Shown here: one piece after another, positions 1 through 11,279 of the stretch
Layout of the letters: each line of letters opens with the position of its first letter
Position numbering within the stretch: the stretch's first letter is position 1
Source of the DNA: Piezodorus guildinii
Lineage: Eukaryota; Arthropoda; Insecta; Hemiptera; Pentatomidae
DNA length: 64,000 nucleotides
Assembly: GCA_023052935.1 (NCBI GenBank)
Contig: CM041298.1
Coordinates: forward strand, 62,118,217-62,182,216
Direction: 5' to 3'
Made by a program: the position numbers and the translations under genes
Notes under the pieces: model-generated
Databases searched by the model: none
The model's input: only the letters and a program-made list of their open reading frames with translations
What the model was told of the DNA's origin: nothing

Positions 1-350
1 TATTTACTCTGTCTTCGAAAATGACGTTGTAAGAAGCGTATATATAAAAGCAAGATTTCAATTTTTTTTTTTTTTTTTTTCACGTTGTACTGATTCTAAA
101 ACTCTATATATGTTTTCTCTATCTTAAAAAAAACCAACTGAGTTATTGAATTAAAATACTTTTAATCGACCGCCTTTTTAAAAATAAAGAGGTAACTTAT
201 TTTTTTTTTATTCGTTATTCGCATTCTACGTATTTGTAATTTTTATTTTTCTGATCGATTACAAAGGTTCATTATTGAAAATAGTAAAAACCAATCTTTT
301 TTACTAACGATAATCTAACGATCATATCAAGATAAGATAAATTACAAGTT
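1..350. other. AT-rich non-coding stretch
   Basis: AT-rich sequence with a poly-T run near 61-80. I see no coding potential and no recognisable repeat. Confidence 0.5.
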
Positions 351-667
351 AAAATCCATGATTTTTTTTTTCCAGTGGCGCGACAGGCCGTGTAGGCTCT
401 GGGCCTAGCGGTGTAAACTCCTGCGAGTCTACACTCACGTTTCACGATGTAAATTTTAGTGTAGGGTCATCACTCCCTACGACTAATTTTGTGAGAGGCC
501 ACCCTTTAGCTGACGGGTCTCACATACCCGGGGGAGAAGTTGTGAGTGAATCCTCATTTTTTTACATCCTTATAAAAGCCCCGCCGAGACTGGGATTCGA
601 ACTCAGAACCGTAGCATGAGAGACAAGCGCGCTAGCCACTCAGCCACGGGCTCCCCAAAATCCATGA
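351..667 (-). mobile_element. tRNA-derived SINE (family S1), copy 1
   Basis: On the minus strand the element starts near 656 with a tRNA-like head. It has a good Pol III A box (TGGCTGAGTGG) and B box (GTTCGAATC), then a ~200-bp body and an A-rich end near 362. It is flanked by an exact 11-bp target duplication, AAAATCCATGA, at 351-361 and 657-667. A second copy of the same family lies at 8013-8323. This is a non-autonomous element mobilised by a LINE; the partner LINE is not identified. The head could be mistaken for a real tRNA gene, but the body and the duplication show otherwise. Confidence 0.9.
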
Positions 668-879
668 ATAATACTTATTATTTTAACTAATAGTCATCAT
701 AAGTAGTGTGAAATATATAACATTTTTTAAATTATAGGTATATATATGTTGTTTTTTTTACTTCATATTTCTTTATTATTAATAATATCTTATATCTCTT
801 ACTTTTTTTTTTTTTCATTTCCTCCAAAATAAAAATATAAAAATAGAAAGCTGTATTTTATTCATTGACCTATTTATAT

Positions 880-1012
880 TTTTATTTGCTTATCCATTTT
901 TTAAAAATAAAATATATTTTCGATAAAATGATCATAGTAAAATTATTATCTTCATAGGGCGCTAACGACCTACCTATCTTCCTAACCAAATAGTAAAACA
1001 ACAACGAATAAT
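880..1012 (+). repeat. Probable 3' end of an I-like LINE
   Basis: The stretch around 925-1000 resembles the 3' untranslated end of the LINE fragment at 61300-61790: the motif GGGCGnTAAnGACCTA preceded by an AAAATGAT-type run. It ends in an AAC-rich tail. No coding sequence remains. The match is short, so the call is tentative. Confidence 0.35.
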
Positions 1013-2392
1013 TAAAATGAAGAATAAGTTAATTTATTTCAAACGACAGAGGGGAGAATGGGATTGTGATATGACGTCGAGAGAATTGAGGATAGTTTTG
1101 AAGGTTTCTGACGATACTACATTTAATTTCTGCAGGGTAGAGAGAAAAATAATTGCTAACAAAGGGGGAAATGTTTTCCCTCGGAGCCAACCCTGGAGAT
1201 TAAGCTTGTTCTCAATTAGATCGGAGGATTAGCTTCACTAAACCGTGAGGTATTTCTCAGAGCCGGGGCCCTCGAGGGACTAAAAGTACTCATGTGTTCC
1301 TTTGTAAATGTAACATGTTAACTTCACGCAATAAAAAAAAAGTGTATAAAAGTAAATAATCTAATTAGCAACACTTAATATCTGGATTTTTTATGTAAGA
1401 TGTAGTTTAAGTTGGTCTTCAGATTTATGGTGCTTAAAACACCACATTCACTTACCTTGGTTGTTAAAATCAATTTAAGAAGTATTAAATAAGGTAAGAG
1501 TTGAAGTATAGATAGGTAAGTGTTCTAGATAAGTAAGGTTCTAGATTAAATAACAAAATAATATATAATTTCTATATAGGGGATAATCGCTTAAGTTTAT
1601 GCACTATTCGTCATACGTCAAACCCCACTGTGTGCGTACATTTCCTAAGCACTCCTAAACCAAATGGAGACCAATCTAAACCACTCCATACATGAAAAAT
1701 CCAAACATAAATACCTAGGATATATAGACTTTGTCTGGCCAATTTAGCGAATTTCCTGGACTCAGTTTAATTATATGTTTATCTTTATTTATAAAAGAAA
1801 GTGCCATTTTACTCGATTTTCTGGTCATCGCAGTTTCTCAAAAACGACTGTGGTTGTGAAGTTGAAATTTCTCCTGGAGGTTTGTCTTACCGTCTAGATG
1901 TACAATAAGGCTGGGTTTTGGAAAATTCGTCCTCTAAGTGATTTAAAAAAATATTTTTCTAAAACGTAAAACAAAATTGGTTTTCGAATAACCCAAAAAC
2001 TATACGCATCCTCAAAGTACTCATTTGAATGACAATCAAATTTCTACCTACCAAGAAGCAAAATCGCCTTAATCTGATCAGTAATAGCAAAGATACTAAA
2101 ATACTTATATCAAATATATTTAGGTATATTTCGTTTCATAGCCATGTTTTGTGTGTAGGTTTCTGTCAAATTCATATGTTTCATTGTTGTTGCTTTTTTT
2201 AAATGATCAATAGTCTGAAAAAGTTTTGAAAAGATAATACAAAACTTAGTTCTGAATCCTACAAAAAAAAAAATAATGCGATCTTATTCAGTTTGAAAAG
2301 TACACCCCCGAGTGGAAAAAATACACATTTACATTACATAGAAGTTACGATAGTATACAATTATAATGTTAAAAACAAAAAATGTGAGTATA
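1013..2392. other. Non-coding, old repeat relics
   Basis: AT-rich. A short piece near 1443-1485 matches the end of repeat family Rep-A (CATTCACTTACC followed by a GTTGTTAAAATCAA-type stretch). The text around 1585-1620 recurs in inverted form at about 3245-3275. No convincing gene is seen; the short ATG-initiated frame at 1017-1232 has no recognisable motif. Confidence 0.4.
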
Positions 2393-2537
2393 GGGGTACT
2401 CACTACGTTTGCTATAGCATGCTATTTGTGCTATTGTGCTAAACCCATCAATTTTATACAGGAAATAACTGTAGAAACTCGATGGGCTTAGCAATATAAC
2501 ACAAATAGCATGCTATAGTAAACGTAGTGAGTACCCC
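2393..2537. mobile_element. Hairpin MITE, copy 1
   Basis: A 145-bp element with long terminal inverted repeats beginning GGGGTACTCACTACGTTTGC and ending in the complement. The arms pair over about 50 bp around a short centre. A second copy in opposite orientation lies at 2697-2831. The target duplication is not clear (TAT/TATA candidates), so the superfamily is not assigned. Confidence 0.75.
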
Positions 2538-2696
2538 TTATAAGATGATCACGGGTATGGCTACTTGCTACTGGTATGTTATTGTAGATTAAACTGAATA
2601 AAATTAATATTAGACTATCAACATAATCATTTATTTGTCATACATTGACATAGTTTAAAGTTTTAACTCTCTGCTATCTCAGGTATATTTATAGTT

Positions 2697-2831
2697 GGGG
2701 TACTCACTACGTTTGCTATTTGTGTTCTTTTGCTAAACTCTTCGAGTTTCTACAGTTATTTCCTGTGGAAAATTTATGGGTTTAGCATAATAGCACAAAT
2801 AACATGCTATAGCAAACGTAGTGAGTACCTC
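2697..2831. mobile_element. Hairpin MITE, copy 2 (inverted)
   Basis: About 135 bp with the same terminal inverted repeats as the copy at 2393-2537. The asymmetric centre (TTTCTACAGTTATTTCCTG) is in the opposite orientation. The left arm has lost part of the AGCATGC stretch. Confidence 0.75.
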
Positions 2832-2935
2832 TATTGTATAACCTCACCTAACACAGTTATTATAAACAACTTTCTTAATTTACAGCAATTAAAAACAAAA
2901 TGAAAAAGTACGTGCAAAGCCGCGAGGTACAGCTA

Positions 2936-2946
2936 GTAAAAAAAAA

Positions 2947-2977
<31 letters not shown>

Positions 2978-3003
2978 AAACAACATATATATAAGTAAAA
3001 AAA

Positions 3004-3042
<39 letters not shown>

Positions 3043-3062
3043 ATATATATATAAGTAAAAAA

Positions 3063-3106
<44 letters not shown>
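2936..3106. repeat. (TA)n microsatellite cluster
   Basis: Three to four long (TA)n runs are separated by ATAAGTAAAAAAAACA-like linkers, forming a short tandem array. The Tyr/Ile-rich minus-strand frames across it (2875-3244) are low-complexity artefacts. Confidence 0.9.
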
Positions 3107-3289
3107 TTTTTTGTTAATATTTTTCGGAACATAAGAAGAGTAATTTAAATGTATAATACACCATTTGATGACTGAAGATTTTAGAAAAAAACTTATCTTA
3201 CGTACAAAGTTGTAAAGTGTTGGAAAATAATGAAAGTAATGCAAAATGACGAATAGTGCATAAACTTATGCGATTAGCCCCTTCCTCCT

Positions 3290-3905
3290 TTCCCCTCAAA
3301 ATTTGAGGAGTTGCGATTCAAGGTAGGTTGAACCAGAATAACGAATAAAAAAAAAATCCGTTTGTCAACCGTCCGTCGTCCGCGGCATTTCTTCGAAAAA
3401 GTGGACCATTATTTTTTAAATTTACCACAAAATACTAGGGTATCCAACATTGAAATTAACACCTATACGTTGATATCAGCAGGTAGTTTTTGAAATGGCG
3501 GACGTATAAAAAATGGTTAATTCAATACCTCAGTTTTTTTTTAATTAAACTGAAAAGAAATTAATTGAAATTTTACCCAAAATACTCTTATAACTCAGAT
3601 ATTTTCGAAGTCCTAGTTCAAAAATAAATACCAATTTCATCCTTAGCGCTATGCCATAGAGAATTAAATTTCCTACAAAATGAAAAAAAGAATCGTTCAA
3701 ATTGGTCCAGAACTAGCAGAGATATGATGTTTTGAAATTTGCAGGGGTGGTCCATTTTCCATTCGATTGATTATTGCTTTTCATATTAGTTGATTGACTA
3801 TTAACAGCTATATAAACAGTTATACCCAAACATAGTTATTTGGAAATAATAAACCATTGTGTAATAATTTGCAGCGTTTTTTCATCTCAATTTTAAAATT
3901 ATCAA
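3290..3905 (+). repeat. Rep-B interspersed repeat, copy
   Basis: This family recurs at 5730-6190, 13690-14432 and 39925-40892. Landmarks in order are a GTCCGCGGCATTTCT block, a CACAAAATACTAG block, and an end reading GGAAATAATAAACCATTG. No coding capacity is seen. Boundaries are approximate. Confidence 0.6.
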
Positions 3906-3929
3906 TTTGATTTTTGCAACGGAGGTAAG

Positions 3930-4499
3930 TGAAAGTCGTGGGTTGCGCGCCCAGATTTTTTTTTAAATATTGAAAAAAAAGGAGTTTTCAATGACTGCAC
4001 TGGATGCAGTGTTGATAGAACTAGGGAGGCTTGATAGCTGGAACGACTAGCTTCACTATCGGAGAAGTCTTGAAATCAAGTGAAGCTAATCTGATGCAGG
4101 CCTCAATGCCACTGACAGCAGAGGACATGGACGACAATGTGCTTCAGATAAAAATCTAATTCCGGCTCTCCTGCCAATGTCAGCCCCACAGATACATCTT
4201 TTGTTAGTGGCCCTATACTGCTTCCCTGCGTTACGCCACGTTTTTATTGACTTACGTACATTAAATGACGAAAATTCGACGGAGCAGAAAAAACAACAAA
4301 ATAAGTAGGTCGGAAAGCCTGCGTTATCCTAATAACTTATAAATGACAATGAGCCTGTCGAGTTGAGGTTATGCAACGAAGAATAAATTGAAATTCCTGA
4401 TAAAATGTAGGTCAATCCATTTGAAACCGTCATATATTCATTAATTTTGCCGTAATTTTTTTAAAAATAGATTATAAACCACGGAAGATCTTATTTAAT
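3930..4499. other. Unassigned stretch
   Basis: Less AT-rich than its surroundings at 3990-4230, but I could not assign a protein or repeat. Short frames around 4000-4150 are broken by stops. Confidence 0.3.
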
Positions 4500-4934
4500 T
4501 ATTAAGGTTGATTTTGGGCTGCATAAATTCTTCCATAAATACTCAATTTTTTATTTCATCTATATGACGTTTCGGGATATTCTCCCATCTTCAGAAGTCT
4601 TGTTATATATTCAGAACTCCCAACATTTTCACTAATACACACGTTCAGCTAGGTAAAATTGTAAAATGAAGTCAATATTAAAATACATCAGATCTGAGCA
4701 AGATTATTGCTCAGATTTTTGTCCTCAACTCAGTTGCTCAGATCTGATGTTTTTAAATATTGACTTCATTTTACTCTTTTACCTAGCTGAATGTGTGTAT
4801 TAGTGAAAATGTTGGGAGTTCTGAATATATAACAAGACTTCTGAAGACGGGAGACTATCTCGAAACGTCATACTGATGAAATAAAAAATTGAGTATTTAT
4901 GGAAGAATTTATTCATCCCAAAATCAACCTTAAT
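4500..4934. repeat. Foldback inverted repeat with ~210-bp arms
   Basis: The left arm (4500-~4703) and right arm (~4733-4934) are reverse complements over nearly their whole length, with a ~30-bp centre flanked by CAGATCTGAGCAA / TTGCTCAGATCTG. Each arm carries a motif like CTTCAGAAGTC...GTTTCG, of the kind often seen at ends of Penelope-like elements; that link is only suggestive. Part of the right arm is duplicated at 5537-5790. Confidence 0.75.
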
Positions 4935-5063
4935 ATTTTAATATACTTTCAACAATGAACCTTTGTAATCGACCAAAAATTAAAATAAAATAACTCTCTC
5001 CAAACATTTGAGGGTTTACATTTAAAGATAAGTAGAATCCGAATATCGAATATAAAAAAAAAC
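4814..5063 (+). repeat. Segmental duplication unit A1
   Basis: About 250 bp, nearly identical to 5537-5790. It spans the right foldback arm end (CTTCTGAAGACGGGAGA) and the start of a Rep-B copy. Confidence 0.8.
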
Positions 5064-5536
5064 TCAGTGGTAACAAGATAATATAGTTATTTTTATAGAA
5101 TCAACAAAATTAAAGGTACTTTAGAGAAAGAAATAGTAAAATATCGGCATTTAAGCCCTGTCAGACCATTTTAATCAGAATGAAACCTACATGATATTAA
5201 AGCCCATTAAATTTTACATCGAAATAACGAGTTTAATCAAAATCGTCGGAACCGTTTTTGAGAAAATTATAAAAAGGTTCAATATGCATTGTATAAAGTG
5301 GCTCTTCTGGTTAGCCGAATTTGATGAAAAAGTTTTTGGAACATCTCGATGATCCTAACGTAAAAACTTTTTTAGCATAAGTGGCTATGTGTGGAGGAAA
5401 TGTATTGTTTATCGGTTATCAATATCGGTTCATAATCGGTCTGTAGGCAGAAAATAAATGGTTGAAACTACATGATTGTTTCATACACTGACCGCCACCC
5501 TGAATAATTCCTTCCAGTTTATAGTTATAGATTAGT
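5064..5536 (+). repeat. Segmental duplication unit B1 (Rep-A derived)
   Basis: Nearly identical to 7557-8012, including Rep-A sequence to about 5345 and a non-Rep-A stretch ending CAGTTTATAGTTATAGATT. The 7557 copy is interrupted by a SINE that this copy lacks, so this copy serves as the empty-site reference. Confidence 0.8.
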
Positions 5537-5790
5537 TCTGAATATATAACAAGACTTCTGAAGACGGGAGAATATCTCGAAACGTCATACTGATGAAATA
5601 AAAAATTGAGTATTTATGGAAGAATTTATTTAGCTCAAAATCAACCTTAATATTTTAATATACTTTCAACAATGAACCTTTGTAATCGACCAAAAATTAA
5701 AATAAAATAACTCTCACCATACATTTGAGGGTTTACATTTAAAGATAAGTAGAATCCGAATATCGAATATAAAAAAAAACTCTGTCCGCC
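5537..5790 (+). repeat. Segmental duplication unit A2
   Basis: Second copy of the 4814-5063 unit. It continues into Rep-B sequence that runs to about 6190. Confidence 0.8.
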
Positions 5791-6190
5791 GTCCGCATTT
5801 CTCCGAAATTACTGGACGAATTTTTGTGAAATTCGCCACAAAAATACTAGGGCATGTAACGATTATACAAACATCTAGTCGTTGAAATCAGCTACCTGTT
5901 TCTAAAATGGCGGCCGATTAAAAGTAATTTAATTCAATACCTCAGTTATTTTTGAAGATAGAGAAAAAATGTATTGGTGTTTTATAAGTAAAAGGCTGCG
6001 AATAATTATAAAAAAAGAGAAAAAAGAAAAGAAGAAACTTGATATTTACCCATCAATACGCCCATAACTCAGTTATTTTTGGAGATGTTGAAAAATATTT
6101 TTAGACTTATAGAAACAGTAAAGGGCGATGAATAAAAAAATAAAAGGAGAAAGGAAGATAATTGAAATAGTTTTGGAAAAGAGTTTTGGA
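5730..6190 (+). repeat. Rep-B copy
   Basis: Contains the GTCCGCATTTCTCCG and CACAAAAATACTAGGGCATG landmarks of the family. It is truncated relative to the 13690 copy. Confidence 0.55.
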
Positions 6191-7161
6191 GTCAGTGAAG
6201 TGCGATAAAAAATAAATAAAAATTGATATATACACTTGTAATTCCGTTATTTTTGAAGATAAAAAAACATTTTTTCTGGCAAATACTTTTAGTGTTGCCG
6301 TTTCGATTTTTTAGATATCGAGTCAAAACCAAAACAACAAGATAAGGATAACCTTTATATCTTTTGTGTTTACAATTTATTACCTTAAAAGTGAAAAAAG
6401 ATTCTCGAAAATTTTTAAAAGATGAGACATTTAGCGAGTTAAAAGTCAATAAAGAAAAATAGACTCACCTTTTATTATTTTTCATACATAGCTTAGTCAC
6501 AGCCCTACTTTCTGTGAAAATTTCGAACTTGAGAGCATAGTCCTTTTGTATATGAATTTTCAAAAATGGCAAAACTTGTTTTTCGAGATGTTTACACGGA
6601 AATATCTCAAAGGGGACTGAGTAAAAAAATATGAAACTAACACAGGTTACACATCTTACGATGATTATAAGCGACATGAATTTAGTGACTGAGACTGAGC
6701 TGGTTTCTGAGTTTTAGAGTTCTTTTCGCTGTTAATATAACGTTTTAATTATAAATTACCAACTCCTATAATTATGCATATTTCACAGCGAAAAAAAAAC
6801 TTATGTGGTGATAAGAGTACATAATACATTTTTGTTCCTTACAACATATTGCCTAATTAGCCAAGAAAATTATTTAAAATTTTAAATCTAACAAAGGAGG
6901 TTAGTAATTTGTAGAAATTTGGATCGTACAAGCATTGTTCTTCTTTTTAATATAAATTTTCAAAGAAGTGCTATCGCCAAGTTCAGCAATATAAAAGCTA
7001 GATATCGTATAATAATTATAATTAGTTATCCAGGATAAAGTGTTATTATTAATTATCGAGTATCTACATAATTAGTTATCCAGGATGAAGTTTTATTGTT
7101 AAAAAAAAATTATCTACGTTCTTTTATTTATGAAAAGATAGAGAATAACTGTTTAAAAAAT
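6191..7161. other. Unassigned AT-rich stretch
   Basis: No recognisable gene. Near 7020-7090 a short tandem repeat of TTAGTTATCCAGGAT occurs twice. Minus-strand frames at 6192-6449 and 6465-6677 show no family features. Confidence 0.35.
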
Positions 7162-8345
7162 CTGGTGCGGGCAACACACGACTTTCACTTACCGTTGTTA
7201 AAATCAAATAAAGAATTTCCAAATACAGTTAGAGATAAAAATTAGTGAAACTATTAAAGAATTAATTAAATTGAATTTCTATAGAAACATGTGTTTTATT
7301 AAAAAATCTATTATATTTTTATCTAAAATAATCAGTTAGTTTTATCTTCTTTTCATCACTCTCTATAAACTTTTAAAAGCTTGAGTATAAGATAATATTT
7401 TTTCTAAAATCTTTAGCTTTCCAACGGTATATCATACATGTATAATACTTTTCTTATGTTAAAAAACGAAAAATCGCATTAAAAAAATATTTTTTCTCTT
7501 TTCTCCTTTAGTTGGGTATCGAATTCATTCAATTTATATATTTACCTGTTTTTTATCAGTGGTAACAAGATAATATAGTTATTTTTGTAGAATCAACAAA
7601 ATTAAAGGTACTTTAGAGAAAGAAATAGTAAAATATCGGCATTTAAGCCCTGTCAGACCATTTTAATCAGAATGAAACCTACATGATATTAAAGCCCATT
7701 AAATTTTACATCGATATAACGAGTTTAATCAAAATCGTCGGAACCGTTTTTGAGAAAATCATAAAAAGGTGCAATATGCATGGTATAAAGTGGCCGAATT
7801 TGATGAAAAAGTTTTTGGGACATCTCGATGATCCTAACGTAAAAACTTTTTTAGCATAAGTGGCTATGTGTGGAGGAAATGTATTGTTTATCGGTTACCA
7901 ATATCGGTTCATAACCGGCCTGTAGGCAGAAAATAAATGGTTGAAACTACATGATTGTTTCATTCACTGACCGCCACCCTGAATAATTCCTTCCAGTTTA
8001 TAGTTATAGATTCTTCTTCTTCTTCCAGTGGCGCGACAGGCCGTGTAGGCCCTGGGCCTCACGTTGTAAACTCCTGCGAGTTTACACTCACGTTTCATGA
8101 TGCAATTTTTTTAGTGTAGGGTCATCACTCCCTACGACTAATTTTGTGAGTGGCCACTCTTTGGCTGACGGGTCTCACATACCCGGGGGAGAGGTTGTGA
8201 GTGAATCCACATTTTTTTACATCCTTATAAAAGCCCCGCAGGGACTGGGATTCGAACTCAGAACCTGTAGCATGAGAGACTAGCGCGCTAGCCACTCAGC
8301 TACGGGCTCCCCTTATATAATTAATAGTTATAGATTAGCTTAGTT
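7162..8345 (+). repeat. Rep-A interspersed repeat, copy b (with SINE inside)
   Basis: Rep-A begins CTGGTGCGGGCAACACACGA then CTTTCACTTACC; complete copies end with AGGTAAGTGAAAGT-like sequence. This suggests terminal inverted repeats and a non-autonomous DNA element of about 0.9 kb. This copy diverges from Rep-A after ~7840 and is interrupted by a SINE at 8013-8323. It preserves an uninterrupted version of the palindrome's target site near 7300-7325. Confidence 0.65.
8000..8336 (-). mobile_element. tRNA-derived SINE (family S1), copy 2
   Basis: Minus-strand SINE at 8013-8323 with a 13-bp target duplication ATAGTTATAGATT (8000-8012 and 8324-8336). The 3' tail is (GAA)n, read as TTCTTCTTC on the plus strand. 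The head keeps A and B boxes as in copy 1. The homologous unit at 5064-5536 carries the empty site, which confirms the insertion. Confidence 0.92.
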
Positions 8346-8917
8346 AATTTGTTCCATATAATTTGTTTATAACTTAGAGATGCATCCGATATTGACGGGT
8401 TCAGATAGACCAACAGTTAGTTATCAATGATATTTAACAGCAGGATATTTTACATAATGTTATATTTATATTAATTTTCAGTAGTTCTTTTAATTTATGA
8501 TTATTGTCTTCAGATTCCAATCATTGTCAGAGAAAATATTAATGTCATTGTCGAATGCAAGTAATGAGAGTCGAACTGGTATCAGGCTGGCATATCTCTG
8601 GTGGAATTTCAGCATTTTTTCTTTAGCTTCACAATTATTTTATACGTTTATATTGATAGGAAAATCCTATACAGATGACAGGACATTTAAATTGCAATAA
8701 ACATAAATGAATGCTTAAAAACACACACACAAAAAAACATTATTTTGTCATTTAATTAATCTCGTAGCATATGTATCAATTCAGAGGATTAAATCTGACA
8801 GGGAGCTTTGGATATTGCTAGTACTTTTGACAAGCAGTAAATTTATTATACGGCACGATAGGTAATTACTAATAAAAAAAATCCGAATTTTACAATGACT
8901 CGAGAAAATAAAACATT
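8346..8917. other. Unassigned stretch
   Basis: AT-rich. One 67-codon frame at 8497-8700 is moderately hydrophobic, but I cannot match it to a family. Confidence 0.3.
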
Positions 8918-9749
8918 GGTGCTCGCAACACATGAATTTTATTGACCTCCGTTATTTATATCATTTAAGAATTTTTAAACGAATTTAGAAACGAAAATAA
9001 ATTGTTAAAGAATGATTTATATTTGATTTTAATTGAAACAAATGTTCTATTAAATAATTTCTTATATTATTATCTACAACAATCAGTCTGTTTAGTCACT
9101 CTCCGTTAATTTTTACAATAGTATGTATAAGATTATATTTTTTCTAAAATCTCTAGCATTCCAACGGTATATTATACTTGTTCTTTAGATCCAAACCGAA
9201 AAATTGTATTAAAAAGATATTTTGGCAGTTTTCTCCTTAGTTGGATATCGAATCCGTTCGAATCCAACATAAATATTCACTTGTTTTTTCGCAATGCTGA
9301 CAAGATAATATAGTTATTTCTATAGAATCTACAGAATTAAAGGAACTTTAGAGGAAGAAAATTTTATATATCGGCATTTAAGCAGGATGAAACCTACATG
9401 GTATTGAAGCCCATTAAATTTTACATCGATATTGGGAATTTAATCAAAATTGTTAGAGCCGTTTTAGAGAAGATCGTATAAAGATGCAAAATGCAAAATT
9501 GATTAAAACTATTATGTAACATCTCGGGCTTATAGTTGTCTTAAATATGAAATTTTAGTTACATAGGACTTTTCGTTTTCGCCCGGGAGTTACCACACAC
9601 ACACATACGGACACACAGACCTTTTGCGGGACTTGGTTATTTCGACTCAGGGGACCCTAAAACGTGTATTTCCGTTGAAAACTGGAATTCGAAAATTTTC
9701 ACGAACACGACACTTTCCCTTGCTATATATTTCATAAATAGGTAAGTGA

Positions 9750-10675
9750 CAATGACCATTTATAACGGCATGGTGCTGGGTATTCTGAGATACGCATCCC
9801 CCGCCTGGTTCAAGAACATCACACAACGGCAGAAGCGTAGGTTGGCGACCATTCAGCGAACGGCTTTACAACGAGTAACAAAGGCGTACTGTATCCCATG
9901 AGGCGGTTCAAATTCTTGCAGGAGGAGTACCTCTCGACCTCCTCCTGCGTGAAGATTCATTTAAAGATGCCTACAAGAGGTACGGCTCAGCAGGTCTCCC
10001 GAGGAATATCCAAATGAGGATTGTGGAGGACCCAAGGAAATGGAAGAGTGCAATCCGGGAACATACCATTGATGAGTGGGACCGGCGGTGGGTGACAACC
10101 TCAAAAGGTGCTACCTTGAAGAAATTCTTCCCTACGGTCCGGTCACGATTGAAAGCCAAATGGATTGTTCCGGATTACTGGGTCTCGCAATTCCTCACTG
10201 GACACGGGGCTTTCCGAAGTAAGCTGCACAGTTTCGGAAAAGACGTAGATCCCCTGTGCCCCCGTTGTGGAGTCCCAGAGACTGCTGAGCACATCATTGT
10301 GGAATGTTCCGCGTTTGAGGCACTAAGGGCCAAACTATTGAGGGAATGTGGCCTCTGGGTCCTCTCGGTGAGCGATTTCCCTCAGCTGGTGTCCGAACAA
10401 AATTATAAACAATTTATATCATTTATTCACGGGTGGAAAACATTAGTAGGCCCAGCAGCTTTTAACGTAGGTGGAACTGGACGAGATCGAGGAAGACCAC
10501 CTCCGAGAGAAGAAGCAGGAGCTGAAGGGATAGTCATCGAGGAGAGACCAGATTAAAAAGCTGGGAAGAGAAGAAAACAGAAACTCAAGATTACTACTGG
10601 TAGCATCTCACTCATGGCTACCGACGCCCGTATTGCCATATGGCAAGGCAGGGAGACCTAAATAAATAAATAAAT
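9750..10675 (+). mobile_element. 5'-truncated R1-like non-LTR retrotransposon
   Basis: Bounded by an exact 12-bp target duplication ATAGGTAAGTGA at 9738-9749 and 10676-10687, and ending in an (AAAT)n tail. Only the 3' part of the pol ORF and the 3' UTR are present, as expected from incomplete reverse transcription. A small hairpin (TTGCCATATGGCAA) lies just before the tail. Confidence 0.9.
9753..10556 (+). pseudogene. R1-like LINE ORF2, C-terminal fragment
   Basis: The 5' portion (9753-~9890) encodes the end of the reverse-transcriptase region (an LRYASPAW-type segment followed by an IQRTALQRVTKAY-type helix). A frameshift near 9888-9900 follows. The open frame to 10556 then holds the C-terminal region typical of R1/I/Jockey-group ORF2 proteins: a TGHGAFRSKL segment followed by a CPRCGVPETAEHIIVEC zinc-binding motif (Cys-x2-Cys-x8-His-x4-Cys). 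The enzyme would have copied LINE RNA at nicked target DNA. No RNase H domain is visible in the retained part. The fragment cannot move by itself. Confidence 0.85.
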
Positions 10676-10690
10676 ATAGGTAAGTGAAAG

Positions 10691-11276
10691 TAAAAGCTAA
10701 GTAGTCTCATTAAAGTTAATCTCCAGCCATATGATTATTCACATAACAACTGACACATGAATGAATTCTTGAATTATTAATATAATATTGACATAATTTC
10801 TTATTTGTAATCATTGTATTTTAATTTTTGACAGAAGAATGATTTTTTTATGTAAAATAATTACCTACAAAATGAAATTACAAGTTTATAAAATATTGTT
10901 TAGATGTTTGACTAAGCATTAATTTCTTCCATCATATCTTTAGTCATGTATCCAACCATACAATTCGTCACTATTTTTCGCCGTTCTGGATTTTTGTTCC
11001 CATTTTTAAGACTAAAATTATTTAAGATAGTTTGATTTTAATTATAATCAACAAATATTTTTTTTATCAATGCATATTATTTTTTATAAAGTCATAAATT
11101 AGACTGAATTTCATATTATATAATTAACTATAAATTTACCATTTATGTTCATTATCTATTAATTTACATTTTTTTTGTAGCTTACAGCTACGTGTCCTTT
11201 TTAATTGTCGACTATTTGCTCACTGTTCTTATATTGTTGTTAATATTGCATAATTTGTACTTAGCAAGTTACACTG
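10691..11276. other. Unassigned AT-rich stretch
   Basis: No gene or known repeat recognised. Confidence 0.4.
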
Positions 11277-11279
11277 TTA

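Larger units (their letters stand above)
8918..10690 (+). repeat. Rep-A copy c (split by an R1-like LINE)
   Basis: Rep-A from GGTGCTCGCAACACA near 8918 to the GGTAAGTGA end at 9749, resumed after the LINE at 10676. It includes a short (AC)n run near 9596-9606 and the conserved block GGACTTGGTTATTTCGACTC. It is diverged from the other copies. Confidence 0.65.

Noticed and set aside
1017..1232. 71-codon frame
   Set aside because: No motif, no homologous copy in the window, no neighbouring gene signals.
2875..3244. Tyr/Ile-rich open frames on the minus strand
   Set aside because: They translate (TA)n repeats; there is no protein signal.
8497..8700. 67-codon moderately hydrophobic frame, possible chemoreceptor fragment
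   Set aside because: Too short and without a diagnostic motif; AT-rich context explains the hydrophobic bias.
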